From Dissophora ornata (lineage: Eukaryota; Mortierellomycota; Mortierellomycetes; Mortierellales; Mortierellaceae), in assembly GCA_025201705.1 (NCBI GenBank), contig MU616647.1, forward strand, positions 4,582-68,581: DNA of 64,000 nt, written 5' to 3'. Numbering within the stretch: position 1 is the first letter of the stretch; each line of letters starts with the position of its first letter. Made by a program: the position numbers and the translations under genes. Below the pieces are notes generated by a model that worked only from the letters and a program-made list of their open reading frames with translations, was not told the origin of the DNA and did not search any database. Below, one piece after another: positions 10,716 through 23,520 of this stretch.

Positions 10716-12629
10716 TTAAACCTCAGCGAGGACAGCGGGCTCCTTGAAGTCACCCTTGCGCTCAACCTTGGCGCCGGTCTCGTTGTCAGCACCGGAGTGG
10801 AGCTCGAGAAGCTTGCCAAGATCGAACTTGGGGGCCTTGAGGATCTTGACCTTGCGGATGAAGACATCACGGAGGGGGTAGATCGACTTGCAAGACTTCT
10901 CAATCTCGTTTCCGATGACCTCGGGGATGAACTTGTGGACGAGCTCCTTCAAGTCGCACGAGGTGGCCTGAGCAATCATGATCTCGAACATCTTCTTGCG
11001 AATCTGACGGATCTGGGCAGACTGAGCGTAGGTGGTCTTCTTGACCTGGTGGACACCCTTCTTGGTGAAGGCAACAGCGAAGAGGCGGAGCAAGTAGCCA
11101 TCGGTGGTCTTGACATCGACGTGGGCCTCGATGATGGACTAAGATTTGATGCAGAACAAAAAGGTTGAACAAGGTCAGTTCATGTCTGATGTATAGGCCT
11201 TCCCCACTAATCTCAACAAATATCCTCCTTAATAGCTCGCTGCTATAGTACGTACCTGCCACTTGCGGACCATGGAGCGGAGCTTGTCCGAGGTCATGTC
11301 CATTCCGTGGAAGTTGGTGAGACAGCTCTTGCCCTGGACCTCATCAACTCTCAGCTTGACCTTGCGGAAAGAGTACTCCTCGTTCTTGTTCAAGTCAGCG
11401 AGGGAGATCTCGAGGACACGGCCCTTCAAGGCGTCGTTGGCGTTCTTCATACCCTGGGTGCGGTTGACAAGGGTCTTGCCGACGTTGCGAACATCGAAGG
11501 TGGAAGGAGCCTTGATGTCATACCAATCCTTGCGGGTGAAGGGGTCGACGCTATTGTATTGCAAGTAATAATGACGAAAATGCGCTGTCAGCACCAATAA
11601 TTCACATATTGGAGTCATCTCGCCAGAACAATGAGGGTGTCCTGGAGTCCTGTAGTTTTCGTTTTTGTGATTGAGCGCAGGCTGTTGAGGAAGTAGGCGA
11701 TGAACGATTGTCGGGAGGTCTCGGCAAAGGCTGCGCTTATCGCTGGAGCACAGCTGTAGCATATACACCTGTCTCTGGTGCTTTCATATCCGTTGTAATC
11801 AAGATGCGTTTCTGTGAAGAGTCTAGCAGGGTAAAGATCACAGATTCATCTGCAGTCGGCGAGATTGAGCACAATGGCTGCGTTCCGGAAAATCCTGCTC
11901 GTGATGTGTGCGATCGTGAAAGACTTGCCGGTCTCCAATATTCCGCATTCCTCAAATCGTTGATCTGCTCTCCTGAGAAAAGCGACTGATTCCATCAGTC
12001 CACCCCTCTATGCACTTTTTCTCGCTTCCCAGATTTCCTGGGTTCGAGAAGAGCGATCCTGGTCGACTGGCAGACTGAATATTGGCTGCGAACTCAGAGA
12101 AGATAAAAGACCTGAGGTCTCGAAACGATACTTTACACCTTCTTCTTGAGACCCTTCTTGCCTTTCGAGAGACGCTTATTCTTTCCAACGGCTGTGGGAG
12201 ATGCAAAGGTTGGTGGATCATAACGACGAGTTGGATGGTAATAGATCGAGATTCATCGCACAGAGTGTCGCCAGGGAGTTGGATCCAGCATCATGCCAAG
12301 TGATTGTTGCATTTCGTGAATGTGTTTTTGTTCCCAAGTTGAATTCCCATTCATAGAGCAGGCCGATAAAATAATCCAGATAAGAATCCAGTGATGCATG
12401 TGTTTCCGATGGGTGGCGATAAGGGGATGACGGGGATGGTGATGGTTACGATGATGGATAGAAGCAATAGACAGATCGATGGTTAGTTTTTCTCTCTACT
12501 GCAATCCATCGTCCTGTGATCATTCAGCACATCGACTGCATTTTTGAGACTGGCACTGAGTGCGCCGTCCCGCTGTGTCAAAGGCCTCCTTCTAAATAAG
12601 GCAACTCCAGCGACTGATCTCGTACCCAT
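10716..12629 (-). CDS. RPS1: 40S ribosomal protein eS1 (S3a/S1)
   Basis: Four exons (12626-12629, 12137-12191, 11256-11550, 10716-11138) join to 258 residues, the normal length for the family. Exon 1 is only ATGG. Exon 2 gives the basic [18 protein letters not shown]. Exon 3 continues [18 protein letters not shown], and the last exon runs from [15 protein letters not shown] to the C-terminus. eS1 sits on the platform of the small subunit near the mRNA exit. The first two introns are long (434 and 586 nt), as is common in fungal ribosomal-protein genes, where they often affect expression. I looked for a C/D-box snoRNA in them and found none that is convincing. The 3' flank has a T-rich run. 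Confidence 0.95.
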
Positions 12630-12784
12630 ATTGTGGATTAGTGAATAAAGAGGAGGAATCACATCGGCCAGTGAAATACAAAATTATATGTGCCGAGATA
12701 TCGTGACACGACTCTCACTAAATCGAAAACCCGACCTTCCTAAATTGAGCACATCACTTTATTCTACAAAAAAAAAACGACATA

Positions 12785-15700
12785 TTAATTGCCAGGGTGT
12801 GTGGCGTTGGAAGTGCCTGTTGTATTCGTAGCTGCACCGGGGCCAGAACTGGCGGCGTTGGTGTTTGTAGCAGATTGCACTGCAGTAGCAGCAGCAGTGG
12901 ACATCGCTGCACCGCTCTTCTTATCTGTCAACATCAGCTCCTTGACCTGCTTCATTAATCTCGAGCCGACTATACCATTGGGATCCAAAGGTCCCAGCTT
13001 CTGACCATAATACGCAACGTCGGCTTGCAGTCTATTTAGCGTGACCAAAAAACATTCTATAAGTTCTCATACTCACGAACCTCTTTGTCATCGACAAAAT
13101 ATATAGATGCAAGCCTAACGTACCTAGTCTTTCCAAGGGGCGTCGCAATCGGTAGTTTTTGGATCTCTTCCTCGAGCCGAGTTGTGAATATCTGCAGCAC
13201 CTCATCAATTACTCTCTATGATAGTCGAGTAGAAAGTTTCAACATTTGTCAACCGGGTTCTCAACAAGAACACGAATGCAAGCTTCAGAAATTGTCCTTG
13301 AGGTATGCTAAAAGTTCTTACCCGCATAGAAGCCGCAGGCAGGAAGCGACCCAAGACCTTGTGAAGGGTAATGGCATCCTTAACCAGCCCGTCCATAAAC
13401 GCATTCACATTTCCCCCACCGTTGGCCAACTGCTGTGCAGGCTTATTGAGTGCGTCATAGTCAACATTGGTCATGGATCGCATGTGTAGGGCCAGGCGCT
13501 CCGTCATAATCGTGACCAGCTTGGCATGGATCTCGTTCTGGTGCTCCTGAAAGTCACGGAGAATCCTGTCAAACTCTGTAAGCATCACCATTTGTTTATC
13601 AGTCATCTTGGAGCGGATCCAATCTTTGATGTATGGAATTAGAGTGGCAAAGACGCTCAGAGACTGCGAGGCAAGAGCCAAGTGCTTAGCGGTGATATTC
13701 TTCAGTCCAGCTGATCGCATCGCTCCTGCCCCAAGAATCACTTGGCATGTCCTGGAGTTGAACAGCTAAAACATTGAAAAAGAAATGACGCCACAGAATC
13801 AGCATCACTTGTAACTTGCCACAGTAAATGGTTGACTATTACACGCGTCTATGAATCAGTGAACGAACTGTACCTTAAGCAACTCGATGACACGTTGCAT
13901 AACATCTGTTGTGAGGGCTGAAATGTTGTTGAGTACATCCAAGTACTCAGCTAGAATGTCCAGCAACACTAGAGAGCATCCTACAACAAAGAAAACTTCA
14001 TCCCGGATCGACAAAACTTTGGTCGGCGCTGGAATATCCGCCTTCTGGTCATCCTTGCCGTTTCTGCTAGACCCATTTGAGCCCTTTGGTCCCAAACGTG
14101 ACTGAATAAAACTATCGTGGTCGTCTAGTCCATGAACGGTGGGTGGGGCAGAGAGGTGAAGCATATTGAACGCCATCGTAAAGTCCTTGTTGCGGGCTTC
14201 CTGCAGACTAAGCATGGAAACGGCAACGATTTCCTTGGCGATCGCTTGGGAAGACCATGGCACCTCCACTTGTCCCCACTGATCCTCCCCAACGGAGAGT
14301 GCAAGCTGGCTTGTCTTTTCCATGTGGAATTGGAGCAAGAATGCCTTGGACTGATAAAACGATTTTGAATCCCATGAACACATCATTCGGTTAGCGCCAT
14401 ATTATAGTGACATTTATGGGGCAATCCGTTGAAATTTCGGACGGCGGCAATTAAACGTCTTGTGGTTACCTGAGTGAGAATAGCCGTTCTGAGGCCATAG
14501 CACATGTATCCAGACAATAGCTCGCTCTGAAGGACGAATGACCATGTTAGCTTCAGCAACCTGTAGAGTTCGGCAGGCAGGAGCTTGGCGCTCTGCTCGG
14601 CTCTCATTCCCATCAGTTTAGCACATCGTGAATGGGCTAGGTCTGCAACTGCAAAGAGGATTTCTTCTGATTCAGTCTCCAGCTGGCGGAAGAGCTGTGT
14701 GACAGCACTAGCACTCAGATGACCATCCACACCCTCTTCAAGCTGTAATGCTGAGAAACCATGGATTGGAGGCGACTGGATGGCTCCAGCAAAGGGCGTT
14801 CTTGGGGATGTCATTTTGCTGCTGCCGGGCACAGCCATCCGTTTCCGACCAATCTGCAAAGGCGTTGACCCTGGAGTGTTCGTTCCAAGGCTAAATCCAG
14901 CATTCTCGCCCTCCGATCGGTCCTGATCATCATCGTCGGGTTCCTCAAGCTCGCCATTTTCATCCTCGCCTTCCTTCATTTCTCGGATTGAAGCGGACTC
15001 TTGCATGCTGTCGGAGTCTGAGGTAGAGTCGACCAAGATCAATTGGCCCGTGCCCTCGGCCTCAGCCTTCCTGATGCAATGAAGCATAAGTTGATGGTAT
15101 AGCGACACCCTTTGGAACGCTCCAAGCAAAAATGCATAGATATACGACAGCATCTTGTAAAACGTTGAAGAGTCCATCTCCCGAAGTTGCTTGGTCAAAG
15201 CGGCCCTAATTCAAGCAATTCAAGGCGAAAGGAAGTAAGCACTATTGATCATTTATAGCATAGTGGTCGACCAAAGGATTCAACTCGACGTACATCTGAT
15301 CCTTTTTCTTGGCAGGCGTAGGGGCGTTCGAGTTCGACGAATTGGCATCCGGTGGCGGGTATTGCTATTATCCGTGGCAATGGGTAAGTATGTTGGGAAA
15401 CTGTGGTAAGAACCCTCAGGGATCTTGACAAGCGAAACTTACAGACTTGATGATGTTTTTGATCTCTTGTAAAATCCGCTCCCTGTATGTTTGCAAAGCA
15501 ATTCCTGCTCTGTTCGTTCGTAGCAAGCCCTGAACCAGTGGGAGCATCTTGTTCTGAAGCTCACTCTCTCGTTCAACCTGCTTGGACAACAATGGGTTGA
15601 TACCGCGGTTGAAGTTGGGCTTTGTAAACTTTGTGTTAGATGTATCGACTCTGCCAAGGTCTGTCAACAAAGTAGCGATGTCCAGCTTTCCAATTCGAAT

Positions 15701-17424
15701 CCGAAAGTCGCATAGCATCACGCTCACGAGGTCGTTCTCCATCATTTTGCCGATCATCTTCCTCATCTCTGTAAGCTGGCCTCCAAAATGGACAAGGGCC
15801 AAAACGCCACGTATATCCAGCGATCGTGGCGACGGAGCAATAGCGGAGGAGGTAGGAACAAGGGCAAGGCTAGGATCAAATCCCGGGATTGTCTCAAGAT
15901 GCCTCATGTCCCCGTCCATGAGAACATGCTGTGCACCATCAATCAGGTCTAATGCGCCAAAGTAATTGCCATTTCCTAATAACACTTGGATCATGGGTTG
16001 TGTCGACCGAATCTCCTTCACCATGCGAATTCCATTATGAAGAAGACCCATATTCCTCCTCCGCCTCTTGAGCCGCACAACTTCCAATCCCTGCTTCGAT
16101 TGCGTGTGGTCGATCCTGGCTAACTGCGCACGGAGGACGTGAATCTGCGAAACACACTCCAAAGTTTGTGAATGCAAGGCCTGAAGGTTGGAAAGAGCCT
16201 CGAAGAAGGATGTCGAACGCCGTGAAATCTCCGTCATCAGGTGAATCTCGACCGTGTCCAGATAGTGTGATAGTTTCTCCTGAAGAATGCTATTGGTGAT
16301 GATTGAGGTAGTGTTGTTTTTCGCATCCGAGGGCCCCGTCTGCTCGCAGACAAGATCAAAGGTCCTTGGATTCTCAAAGTTGAAATCAGGATCGAAAAAG
16401 ATCGACGGGACTGTAGACAGCGCAGGAGTGTCGGGCATGGCGGGCTTCATTGGCACCGGCTCCTTTAACTCGGGCAAGTCAGGTACTGAATAGGGGTTGC
16501 GCGCACTTTCGATCTTGTCCATGACTTCCATGGATTGCGTCAGGGACGGGGCCATGATCTGAGGTTGGAGGTGACTAGCCAAAGATTCGAAAGACGACCC
16601 AAATGGCGACCGAGGAGAATGAACATTTGCTCCATCTGCGAGTTTGGCTCCCGCTCTGTTGCTTTGGTATCTCTCAAATACAGGTGTGATGTGCTTGATG
16701 TAACTGTCGAATTCCGATGCCTTGACTTTGCGGATCGGAACTGGAGCGACGGGGGGTATATCAGCTTTGGTGGGTTTTGGAGTCGAAGAAGGTCGCTTTG
16801 TTGGATTGTTCAGCACTCCAGAGATGGCTAGTTTACGCAAATATAAAACCATCTGTAGTCAGCTCAGACTGTAAAGGCTTCAAGGAACTTGCAATAGCGG
16901 ATCACGAAAACACACCATTGAATCCGATGTCTGCTCTCGTCCATGGCTGCGAACTAGAAACGCAATAACACAGATCTGTTAGCACCAGCACGTGAAACCA
17001 ACCAGATCAGTTCCATCATCTAGTAGTTGACCTACGCTTCAGAAAGAGTGCTGTAGCTAGAGGCTATGCTGTCTCTCCTTGAAGAATGGCTTGAACGGAT
17101 AAAAGGCCGGGAAGAGCCTGCGGGCATGGATGATACTGGGGTTGAAGACGAAGACGAGGCAGAGGATGAAGCAGAGGATCCGTGGAGACGCCTGGAGGAA
17201 ACTAGGTCAAGACTAGGCTCTGTCTGCGGGTATCCGTTGCGACTACTGGGGCGGGCGCCGTTGCCACTGCCATTGTTCCCAGGCGCAGCTAGCTCTTGCT
17301 GCATTCTTTGAGGATGGTTGGTGATGAAGCTCTGACTAGAGCCTCTAGCGTGTTTGATGGAGATTGTGTTGACTGAAGAGTTGGCTGTAGTACTGCTGTC
17401 CACATTCGGTTGGCCGCCTAGCAT
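12785..17424 (-). CDS. VPS54: VPS54, GARP tethering-complex subunit
   Basis: Nine exons (17036-17424, 16916-16953, 15443-16827, 15294-15364, 14470-15205, 13874-14350, 13322-13765, 13124-13200, 12785-13031) join in frame to about 1287 residues. Residues 1-130 are Ser/Asn-rich and disordered. The VPS54 N-terminal coiled-coil region starts around WTRADIGFNAISGVLNNP and continues through the helical segment with EISRRSTSFFEALSNLQAL. An acidic low-complexity stretch (EGEDENGELEEPDDDDQD) interrupts the middle. The conserved C-terminal domain starts near residue 1033, with GAGAMRSAGLKNITAKHLAL as its hallmark. GARP (Vps51-54) tethers endosome-derived vesicles at the trans-Golgi. The gene is transcribed divergently from a Qa-SNARE, the class of protein that GARP helps to assemble. 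Confidence 0.93.
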
Positions 17425-17957
17425 TCTTTAGGAGGGCAGGGTAAGCGAATGATGCTCCAATGAGATGGAACGCGGTGTGGAGGAAGTCGATGAAGAAGGG
17501 GCTGATGAGGAACGAGATCTCTATCCTAAAAGATCCCCTAATATGGTGCGTGCACCCTTTGGTCTACGGCCCACGCGCTCCAGCTGCAAGACAACGTCTG
17601 GTGAAACGAGAGTCCAGGGGAATGATGAGGATGGGCTGCAAGAAGATTGGTGGCGATGAGAGAAAGAGGAAGAAGGGACGTTGAGGCGCAATGCCATGCA
17701 GCTTCCGGGAGATGTTACCGCCGCTTCCCTCGCTTCCCTCAATCGCGGTATGTGTGGACCGCGTTGCGCGACGGACCTGCCAACGGCCACTGGGCTTTGG
17801 GTTGTTGTTTGTTGTTCTTGTGTGCCTGTGTGAAGTGCCATCATTGTCCCCTCTCCCCACTCCCCACTCCCCACTCCCATTCTCTCCCAACACCCATCCA
17901 TCACTCCAGCGGCGCAGATCCAACCACAGCAACCAACACAACCTCACCGCCACAACA
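17425..17957. promoter_or_regulatory. Shared promoter of VPS54 and the Qa-SNARE
   Basis: The 533 bp lie between two divergent start codons. The right half (17845-17957) is CT-rich with CCCCACTCCCCACTCCCCACTC-like triplication near 17850, typical of a fungal 5' leader. No separate gene is seen. Confidence 0.55.
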
Positions 17958-19457
17958 ATGTCCTTTGCTGATCTAGAACGTGGCCAGGGTGGCATCAAGC
18001 GAGCTGTCGTCCCTGGCCCCAGTCCCCTGGGCCGTAACAACCTAAGCACCAACACCGCTGGCAATGGCAATAACAACAACCGATGGAATCAAAGCGGCGC
18101 TAACAGCCTCGATGATGGTATGCCCCGCACCCCATGCGATTCATCTTTGAAAAACAAAACATTGTTTTCTTTCAACATCACCACTTTCACTCACCTCCAC
18201 TTTGGCTGCGTCTGCCTTTGATCTCTGTTGGATCCATGATAGTCGGTCAACATGCATACGAAACAAAGATCAAGCACATCGGCCAGCAGGTCTTCCGCAT
18301 CTCCTCCAACATATCCTCAATACAGCGCCTGGTGGGCTACCTTGGCACGGCCAAGGACTCTCAGGATGTGAGGACTAAGCTGTATGTCTCAATTGCTCCT
18401 GTGCTTTGTTCCTGAACAATTATTTTCTCGGATTTACGAGCAGCGTCTGCGGAATGTTGTGTGTGATACATACGATACATACACAACACCGTCGCAGAAA
18501 TGTGTGCTGATCAGGTTGGACGTCATCTGCATACCCCTGTAGGCAAGACTTCACAGAGCAGAACCGTAACCTTGTTCGCAAAACAAGCCAGGATGTCAAG
18601 GACCTCACCAAGTTTGATGCAGCTGGGGTAAGATGACTTGAACTCTGTCAGCTTCATGGCGAGGGAAAGGACAAGATAAGGTGTCGACTCACTTCACTTT
18701 TCAACATTGTTCTGTAGAAAAAACTAGAGACTCAGAAAGTCTCCAAGGATTTCACAAAGGTGCTAGTCGAATTCCAAAAGATCCAACGGGTCTCTGCAGA
18801 GAAACAGCACGACTTTGTCTTGAAAGCGCGTCAAGTCGGAACGCGAAATGACGCCGTGTACGTTGATCAATCGCGCCCTTGCATTTAATCTACGCGTTTT
18901 TTCTCCTCGCACATCTACACCGTGTCCCTAACGCGACCAGCTCATGGGGCCGCATGTATCGCTTTTTTTTTAGTGAGATCGATGAGGAAAGTGGCGATGC
19001 TGGGGATCAGCCACTGCTTAACGATGATCAAAGACGCATGCAACTGCTGGTTGTTGACAATGAATTGGAATACAATGAGTCTATGATCGCTCAGAGAGAG
19101 GGAGAGATTCGAGATATTGAACGAGGCATCACAGAACTGAATGAGATCTTCCGTGATCTCGGCAGCATGGTCCACGAGCAAGGCAACATGCTAGGTAAAT
19201 TGACGAGAGAAGAAATCCGGCATTTATATATGGTCTGGCAGTCCAGCTACAACAGCACGAAAGCTAACACGTTCCGTCGTTTGCTCATCTTAGACTCGAT
19301 CGAGTCCAATGTCACCTCCATCAGCATTACGACGCATGCCGCTGCAGAGGAGCTGACAGTAGCAGCGGAGCATCAAAAGAGTGCACGCAACAAGTCTTGC
19401 TACTTGTTGATGATTGCAGCTGTTGTTGCAGCAGTTATCATCCTTGCGATACTCTAG
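17958..19457 (+). CDS. Qa-SNARE of the Pep12/syntaxin-7 type
   Basis: Six exons (17958-18117, 18243-18381, 18543-18627, 18718-18857, 18974-19194, 19294-19457) join to 302 residues. The Habc domain spans roughly residues 55-180 (begins HAYETKIKHIGQQVFRIS; contains TEQNRNLVRKTSQDVKDL). The SNARE motif follows (MIAQREGEIRDIERGI, LNEIFRDLGSMVHEQG), with the central zero-layer glutamine in HEQG. The protein ends in a tail anchor (CYLLMIAAVVAAVIILAIL). These features place it with endosomal/vacuolar syntaxins (Pep12, Vam3, STX7/12), which drive fusion at endosomes. The last intron falls inside the SNARE motif, after GNML. Pep12 versus Vam3 cannot be decided by eye. Confidence 0.92.
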
Positions 19458-19613
19458 ATATCACCAGAATATAACCCTACAAGTCCGTAGAAAGAGAGCC
19501 TTGTCTTCTCAACCAATTTATAATACAATATCTACCCCTATCTGAATGTGGGCAGATTCGTGGAATAAGTTTCTGTGGTACGCCAGGAAACTTGCTTGCT
19601 GCTGGTGTTGTTA

Positions 19614-21031
19614 TTATCTTTGTTGCTGTTGTTCTTCTGGGCCAGGTTTGTCCAATTCAATGACAGTCTTTACGGGGAAATGATCTGAATAATCGTTAAA
19701 TACTTTCCATCCCAACATGTAATTCGAAGAATGAACCTTGAGTACGGTTTGCACAACTGCTTTTACACCAATGTTGTGCTGCTTGTCCACGAAAACATAG
19801 TCGATATAATCCCTGTGAGTTATCCCTGGGGAATTGCTGTGTGCGAGCGAGTTCTAAACAATACACATAAAAATCGCGTTTCAGATTAATCCCCGTTGCT
19901 GGCTGTATTAATATCGAAACATGCCTAAACCTATGCCCGTCGCATGATGTTTTTACCTCAATCGGATCCCAAGTGGATACATGCCCATCGTACGCATCTG
20001 GTTGGTGGGCTTGGAACTTTTCCACGAGTGTCGTGTTGAATTCATCAGTGTTCTTGTCGATATTGAAGTCTCCAGCCATAATGACCAACTCGTTTGAGGA
20101 GATTTGTCGACTATCGATAAACTTCCGCCATTCCACCAAGGCCTGAGCTCGGTACATTGCGGCCTTACCAGCAGAGCAACTGGCATCATCGCTTTGCATA
20201 TGTGTTGCAAAGACGTGTAAATTCGTGCCTTCATAGTCAAGTACAATGTAGATAAAGCCCTTACTTGCGAATCTTGAGACGATGAAAAAATATGGGCATT
20301 GGACACGAATGCAAGGGGGAGGAGTATTAGAAATAATCGAGGAGATTGAGGAGATTGGGGAAATGTAGGACATCGGAAAAGGGGGGCATGCCGTTTACCT
20401 GTCTGCACCGCAGCCTCCACCAAACACATATTGATGCTTCTGCTTGATGGGCCACTTGCTCATGACAACAACACCTCCATTCTCTGGCTTTATCGAAGAA
20501 GGGCTGCCTAACGTTGAGTCCCATTCAGATTTTTTGCGACCAAGCGTTGGCGTCTGGTAGGGGTCTAGAACAAACAGAGGAAGTGGACGTGGAGTCAAGA
20601 AACAAGGTGGGAATGAGCGAAACCCAGCAGATATCTAGATATGACAAACCACATACACTGGCTTTTGAGTCCCTCTCGGAGGATGGAGCAGGGAGCGGTG
20701 GCAAAGCACTCTTCGATGACGATTACATCAAATCCTTTGATATAGTCGGATGCGGCGATAAGGCGAGCTCTGGTCCCTATGGTTAATGAAAAAAGGAAAA
20801 TTACGACGCGTTTTTAATATGTGGCCCGAGTGGCGACGCACTACGCGACACGCTACGCGACTTGTATTGCGTACTTTGACCCCAGTTCAGGATTTCTGGC
20901 AAAAAGTAGACATTGTTCGTCAGCACACTCAACGTGGTTTTCGCAGCTTCTACTCTTGAAGGCACCATCATGACCGTGGGGACAAGCGTGACCAACACCC
21001 AACCGGCAGAGACAGTGAAGCGTGATTTCAT
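19614..21031 (-). CDS. Secreted neutral sphingomyelinase C, bacterial type
   Basis: Five exons (20875-21031, 20657-20776, 20399-20564, 19957-20272, 19614-19853) join to 332 residues. A signal peptide covers about residues 1-30. The remainder is an endonuclease/exonuclease/phosphatase-fold enzyme of the sphingomyelinase C family, which cleaves sphingomyelin (or a fungal phosphosphingolipid) to ceramide. Visible active-site motifs are the metal-binding IEE near residue 74, GDFN at 215-218 and the catalytic SDH at 309-311. Cysteine pairs (CFATAPC; GGCG with ASCSAG) suggest disulfides, fitting secretion. The closest family known to me is the secreted bacterial sphingomyelinases, some of which are haemolysins; fungal homologues exist. 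Four introns show it is a settled nuclear gene. No break is seen. The substrate is inferred. Confidence 0.88.
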
Positions 21032-21338
21032 TGCGATTTCTGTCTCTGTGTTTTAATATGGAGAAAGCAAAAAAGGTTGACGTGGACAAGAAAATGAGGA
21101 AGGAAGGAAGGAAGGACCGCCCTCTCGAGGAATTTAATAGTAAGGAGAATTCGAGATAGATTTCTGTCGCGCGCCTTGAGAACGCAATGGAATATCGACA
21201 AGCACAAAGACTCCAATAATTGATCGTAGTCTAGGCACACATCTCGACTTGCGATAACTTATTCAACATGTTTATTACAACACGATCTAATTATAATATG
21301 GTACAAGAATAATAAGAGGAGAGATACAGTAATTATTG

Positions 21339-23041
21339 TTACACAGCTCCAATGCCCTGGAGATCGCGCTTGAAGGATTGAACGAGTGGGCGAGAGCATC
21401 CCCTCGGCCACCGATAGTTGCTCCCAAAGATCTTCTCCAGCGCTGGTGCATAGTCTGAGAAGTAGGTGTAGTCCTTCTGCTTCGCTTGGTCAAGACCATC
21501 GCCTGTCCACTTCAATTTGGGGTGGTCCATGTGATACATAAAATGGTCCCTTAGGACCATAAACTTGAACCCGATCGCGTTCATCAACAGCGCATGGCTC
21601 TGCTTATCACCGCCCTGATTCTTGAATCGCTCGTCATAGTGAGGGTGTGGTGTGCTGCGCTTGACGATGTAGTACGGTTCCCATTGTGATTCATAGCAAA
21701 CCTCGTATGCGGGTGTGCTTCCAAGGAGAGGCGTGTTCATGAAAAGTGAAGTGAATGTGGGTCCATGCCCTGATCTCGGGTCCGTGATATAGGCCATACC
21801 CGATTTCATCAGTGGCTGCAGTTCCTTGATCGTATCAGGGTATTTGCTTTTGTAATCCACCTTGATCGCGAGACATGGTACGACGTATGCAACAGGCTGC
21901 GTTGCTTTCTCCAAAAGGGGTACAAGGGTTGTTCTTGCAAAGTCGTAAAGCTTTGACGTCGGCACAAAGTCAGCGTCGATCACATATATATAATCGGAGC
22001 TGGCAGTCTGAATGCCGATATTCCTCAGATGGTTGATGGGGTATCGCTTGTGCGTGCCCAGTGAGTAATTGGGCTTGACGATCGTCAATGTGACAGAGTC
22101 GTACAGCTCCAGCTTGCCCGGCCGCTCGAAATACTTTTGGAGCTCAATGATGTCAGAATTGGTTGCCAGGAAACTGTAGATACAGAGGCAAAAGGCTGAT
22201 CAGCTGCGACGTCCTCAACCATCGTGCGCGTGTTTAATTAGCCAAAACAAAGATCCTTACATGACGACGGAGATGGGGCCTGCCCAGACTGCCTTTGCAT
22301 GCTCAAACCGATCCAGACGACTGATCGAAAACTGGGCAATCATGGAGACGTCCCTTTTGGAAAATGACAGTTTGGGTCGGATCGTGTGGATGATGGCCGC
22401 TTCTGTCTCCCATTGCTCACTGGAACAGGCTTTCGAGATCCCTTCAATCGCAGACAATATACTCTCTAGAATGCAGAAACAGTGGACTTTTGAGCAAACC
22501 CACCAACTTGAGTGACAGTTTTCCGTCCGTGAATATCTACTGTATTACCTTCGATGATCATTGTCTTGATCTCAAGACATTTGAGCTTTGTGCGATCGCA
22601 CCTATGTTGACCGGATTTCAGAACTTGTCGACGGCCATCCTGCATTGTCAGCGTGGCCCGGACGCCAATTGGGACTTTGATCCAGCCAGGCATCAGCCAG
22701 GACTCATCCATCCTCATTTCTTCACCGTCCCAGACACGCTCCATGCCCCAGGTCGAGCAGAGTATACTATCGATGTCACACACCTGAACGTGTATATCAG
22801 CCTCGCTGTTGAGTTCTATATCGGAGGGTGCCCCGAATATTCCGGGTTTTGCAAACGTTTGAAGCCACCGCCATCGCTCCTCGACTGAGTTGTAGCGATG
22901 TGCTATCCTGGAGATGAGTTGGAGAAGGATGAAGGTGCTGATCAGCAGAACGAGGATGTTCCTCCCAAAGTGAAGACGAAAGTCTGCTCGGATACGACGG
23001 AGTCTGCGACGGAGGATTCGCCTGTGCTGGAGCAAGTCCAT
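21339..23041 (-). CDS. LARGE/B4GAT1-like glycosyltransferase (GT49), type II membrane protein
   Basis: Three exons (22504-23041, 22261-22465, 21339-22173) join to 525 residues. A short basic cytosolic N-terminus (HRRILRRRLRRIR) is followed by a membrane anchor at about residues 29-45, giving Golgi type II topology. The catalytic domain holds the metal-binding DAD (YVIDADFVPT, residues 314-316), the NIGIQTASSDYI lead-in, and the MYHMDHPKLKW segment characteristic of GT49. Animal members add glucuronic acid or xylose to the dystroglycan glycan; the fungal substrate is unknown and may be a cell-wall glucuronan. A start three codons upstream (23050) is equally possible. An open frame reaches back to 23443, but that stretch looks non-coding. 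The gene is divergent from VPS1. Confidence 0.87.
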
Positions 23042-23520
23042 CGAGAGCATCTGGTGGCGAGAAGAATTACGATGATGACGAGAATGAAGGGAGCGGAGGA
23101 GGGAGGGATGATGGAGACAGGGACCAAGGGAGGAGTGGAGAGGATGGTTTGTGCAACCATTCAGGGACTGTACAAAAAAGTGTTGGAGCACGTGCATAAG
23201 ACGTACGATGAGACATTGCACATTTGTGAAAAGCGTTCTCTTGCGAGGGAGGACAGGGCGGGCACGAGAGGACAATTCTTTGTCCACGTTGACAGGTCGA
23301 CTTTTCCTCTTCATCCCTCCCATCAGTGTCGCCTGTCTCCTCTTCTTTGCTGCACGCCGGTCCCTGTCGTCTTGGCTGTTGTATCTTTCGTTGTCTTGGC
23401 AACCACAATATAAATATCGAGAGACGAAACGAAACAAGAACATCTCTCTTCATCCACTCTTGCCAAGCCAAGACCTAAAAAAAACCAACACCTCGTCCTT
23501 CTGATTACACCCAATCAGCC
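23042..23520. promoter_or_regulatory. Shared promoter of the GT49 gene and VPS1
   Basis: The 479-bp region lies between divergent starts. ACGATGATGACGAGAATGAAGG-like purine stretches lie on the left, and a CT-rich, A-rich leader precedes the VPS1 ATG. Open frames on both strands here are overlaps without motifs. Confidence 0.5.

Noticed and set aside
11551..12625. C/D-box snoRNA in the long introns of eS1, as in some animal homologues.
   Set aside because: No properly spaced RUGAUGA and CUGA boxes with a terminal stem were found on the minus strand.
23042..23443. Upstream extension of the GT49 ORF to 23443.
   Set aside because: The added ~134 residues are low-quality sequence before a typical type II membrane start, and they would overlap the VPS1 promoter.
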